A program made the translations under genes and the position numbers. DNA of 64,000 nucleotides. Source: Erinaceus europaeus. Taxonomy: Eukaryota > Chordata > Mammalia > Eulipotyphla > Erinaceidae. The DNA lies in the NCBI RefSeq assembly GCF_950295315.1, contig NC_080175.1:85625566-85689565 (forward strand), written 5' to 3'. The notes below the pieces were generated by a model that was not told the DNA's origin, did no database searches, and worked only from the letters and a program-made list of their open reading frames with translations. Numbering within the stretch: position 1 is the first letter of the stretch; every line of letters begins with the position of its first letter. Shown here piece after piece: positions 63,194 to 64,000 of the stretch.

Positions 63194-63316
63194 TGGTAGG
63201 GGACAGATAGCACAATGGTTATGCAAAGAGATTCTCATGCCTGGGGCTCCAAAGATTCGGGTTCAACCCCCCACCCAGCACCACCATAAGAGCAGTGCTC
63301 TGGTAATAAATAAATA
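63194..63316 (+). mobile_element. SINE-C
   Basis: 'acagatagcacaatggttat', B box 'ggttcaacccc', 'aagagcagtgctctggtaat'. TSD AAGACAATCTCTG (63181-63193) / AAGACAAATTCTG (63317-63329), two mismatches. Confidence 0.85.
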
Positions 63317-63329
63317 AAGACAAATTCTG

Positions 63330-64000
63330 AAACTGTATTTATTAGTGCTTGTTCAAAAATAACTACTGAATCAAAGAGCATTATATTATACCAGAAAAGT
63401 TCCCCCCTTAATAAATTTAAAACAAAAATATATTTTCTCCACTTAGGCCTTGAGGTATTCAGTGAAAGCTTGTAAGTTTTTTTTTTTTTTTTTTTTTGTT
63501 GTTGTTAGAGAATATATATCTGGGAGGATACATACAAAGAAAAGCTGCATAGACCTGAGTTAAATCTTGTAAACTACTTTAGGACAAAAATGAGGTTTGC
63601 AAGGGTTTCAACCATTCATTTGGAAAACCTTTCCACAATTCTCATTATAAAGGGATATTAGTTTTTTCTTTTCTTATATATTCTAGGTCTAATGGTGGCT
63701 GATTGAACGTGATCAGGAAAGAGGGGAGTCACAGATATATTTGAGAAAAATATAGTTCTTTGAGCATTTGATATCCAGTCTGCTTTTCTTAAAATCATAG
63801 TCTAGCTTTAGTTATGAGAGGTGAGAATAGAAAGCTTCATTGCTTTTATTTCAGCTAGCTTTCTAAAGGTCCTTGTCTTGTCAAACACAACTGCCAAGAT
63901 TCCAAAGAATAGCTTAAAGATCCTTTAAATTATCAGTGCGGCATTTTTACTGGGTGTTCAAGGTAATATGCAGAAAGAGTATTAAAATGGTTATTTTTCA
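63330..64000. other. No recognisable feature
   Basis: AT-rich with a T-run at about 63477-63497; no repeat or exon recognised. Confidence 0.35.

Overview
This is a gene-poor stretch of mammalian nuclear DNA, almost certainly from a hedgehog (Erinaceus or a close relative). Three things point there. Two very abundant tRNA-derived SINE types have the hedgehog-specific sequence around 'cccacctgcaggggagtcg' and 'caccacctggcccc'. There is a fragment of an Ingi/Vingi-type non-LTR reverse transcriptase, which among mammals is known only from hedgehogs. L1, L2 and MIR remnants give a placental-mammal background. I found no host protein-coding exon, no intact tRNA or rRNA gene, no CRISPR array and no prokaryotic feature. 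Nearly every open frame is a chance frame or lies in a repeat.

Names used for repeat families (working labels of mine, not database names). SINE-A: head with 'ggtggcacacctggttgag', middle with 'gggggaaagcttcatgag', 3' end 'ccaataaataaagataa'. SINE-B: head 'gggagtcgggcggtagcgc', middle 'ggggagtcgcttcacaggc', (CAA)n-rich 3' end. SINE-BL: SINE-B plus a tail module 'ggagcagtggatttgtagtg ... ccccagcaataaccctgg'. SINE-C: 'atagcataatggttatgcaa', 3' end 'agcactctggt'. SINE-D and SINE-E: older tRNA-like SINEs. Family R: an A-tailed, 5'-truncated interspersed repeat up to more than 1.1 kb whose 3' end reads 'gttgtacccctcytatcct' followed by an A-rich tail.

Layout. 0-19 kb: dense SINEs, short L1 3' ends and family R copies, with the Vingi-like fragment at 518-850 nested in an L1 3' end and a long TTC tract near 7.8 kb. 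19.6-21.1 kb: 3' remnant of an endogenous retrovirus (GC-rich internal segment with tandem repeats, polypurine tract, one LTR). 21-24 kb: ancient L1 with nested SINEs. 24-38 kb: several family R copies with clear target-site duplications (TSDs). 38.5-46 kb: an L1 cluster (two antisense ORF2 3' halves, one sense 3' end, and an L1 that keeps its 5' region but has ORF1 joined to late ORF2). 46-64 kb: SINEs, an L2, a MIR, a solo LTR at 51.0-51.5 kb carrying an internal minisatellite, and L1 3' ends.

No gene network can be described here. What can be read is a record of retrotransposition: L1-type machinery explains the A-tails, 5' truncations and 11-18 bp TSDs of L1, the SINEs and family R. The LTR element has a 6-bp TSD and TG...CA ends. 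The Vingi-like element is a separate non-LTR lineage. Boundaries without a TSD are approximate, usually to within 5-20 bases.
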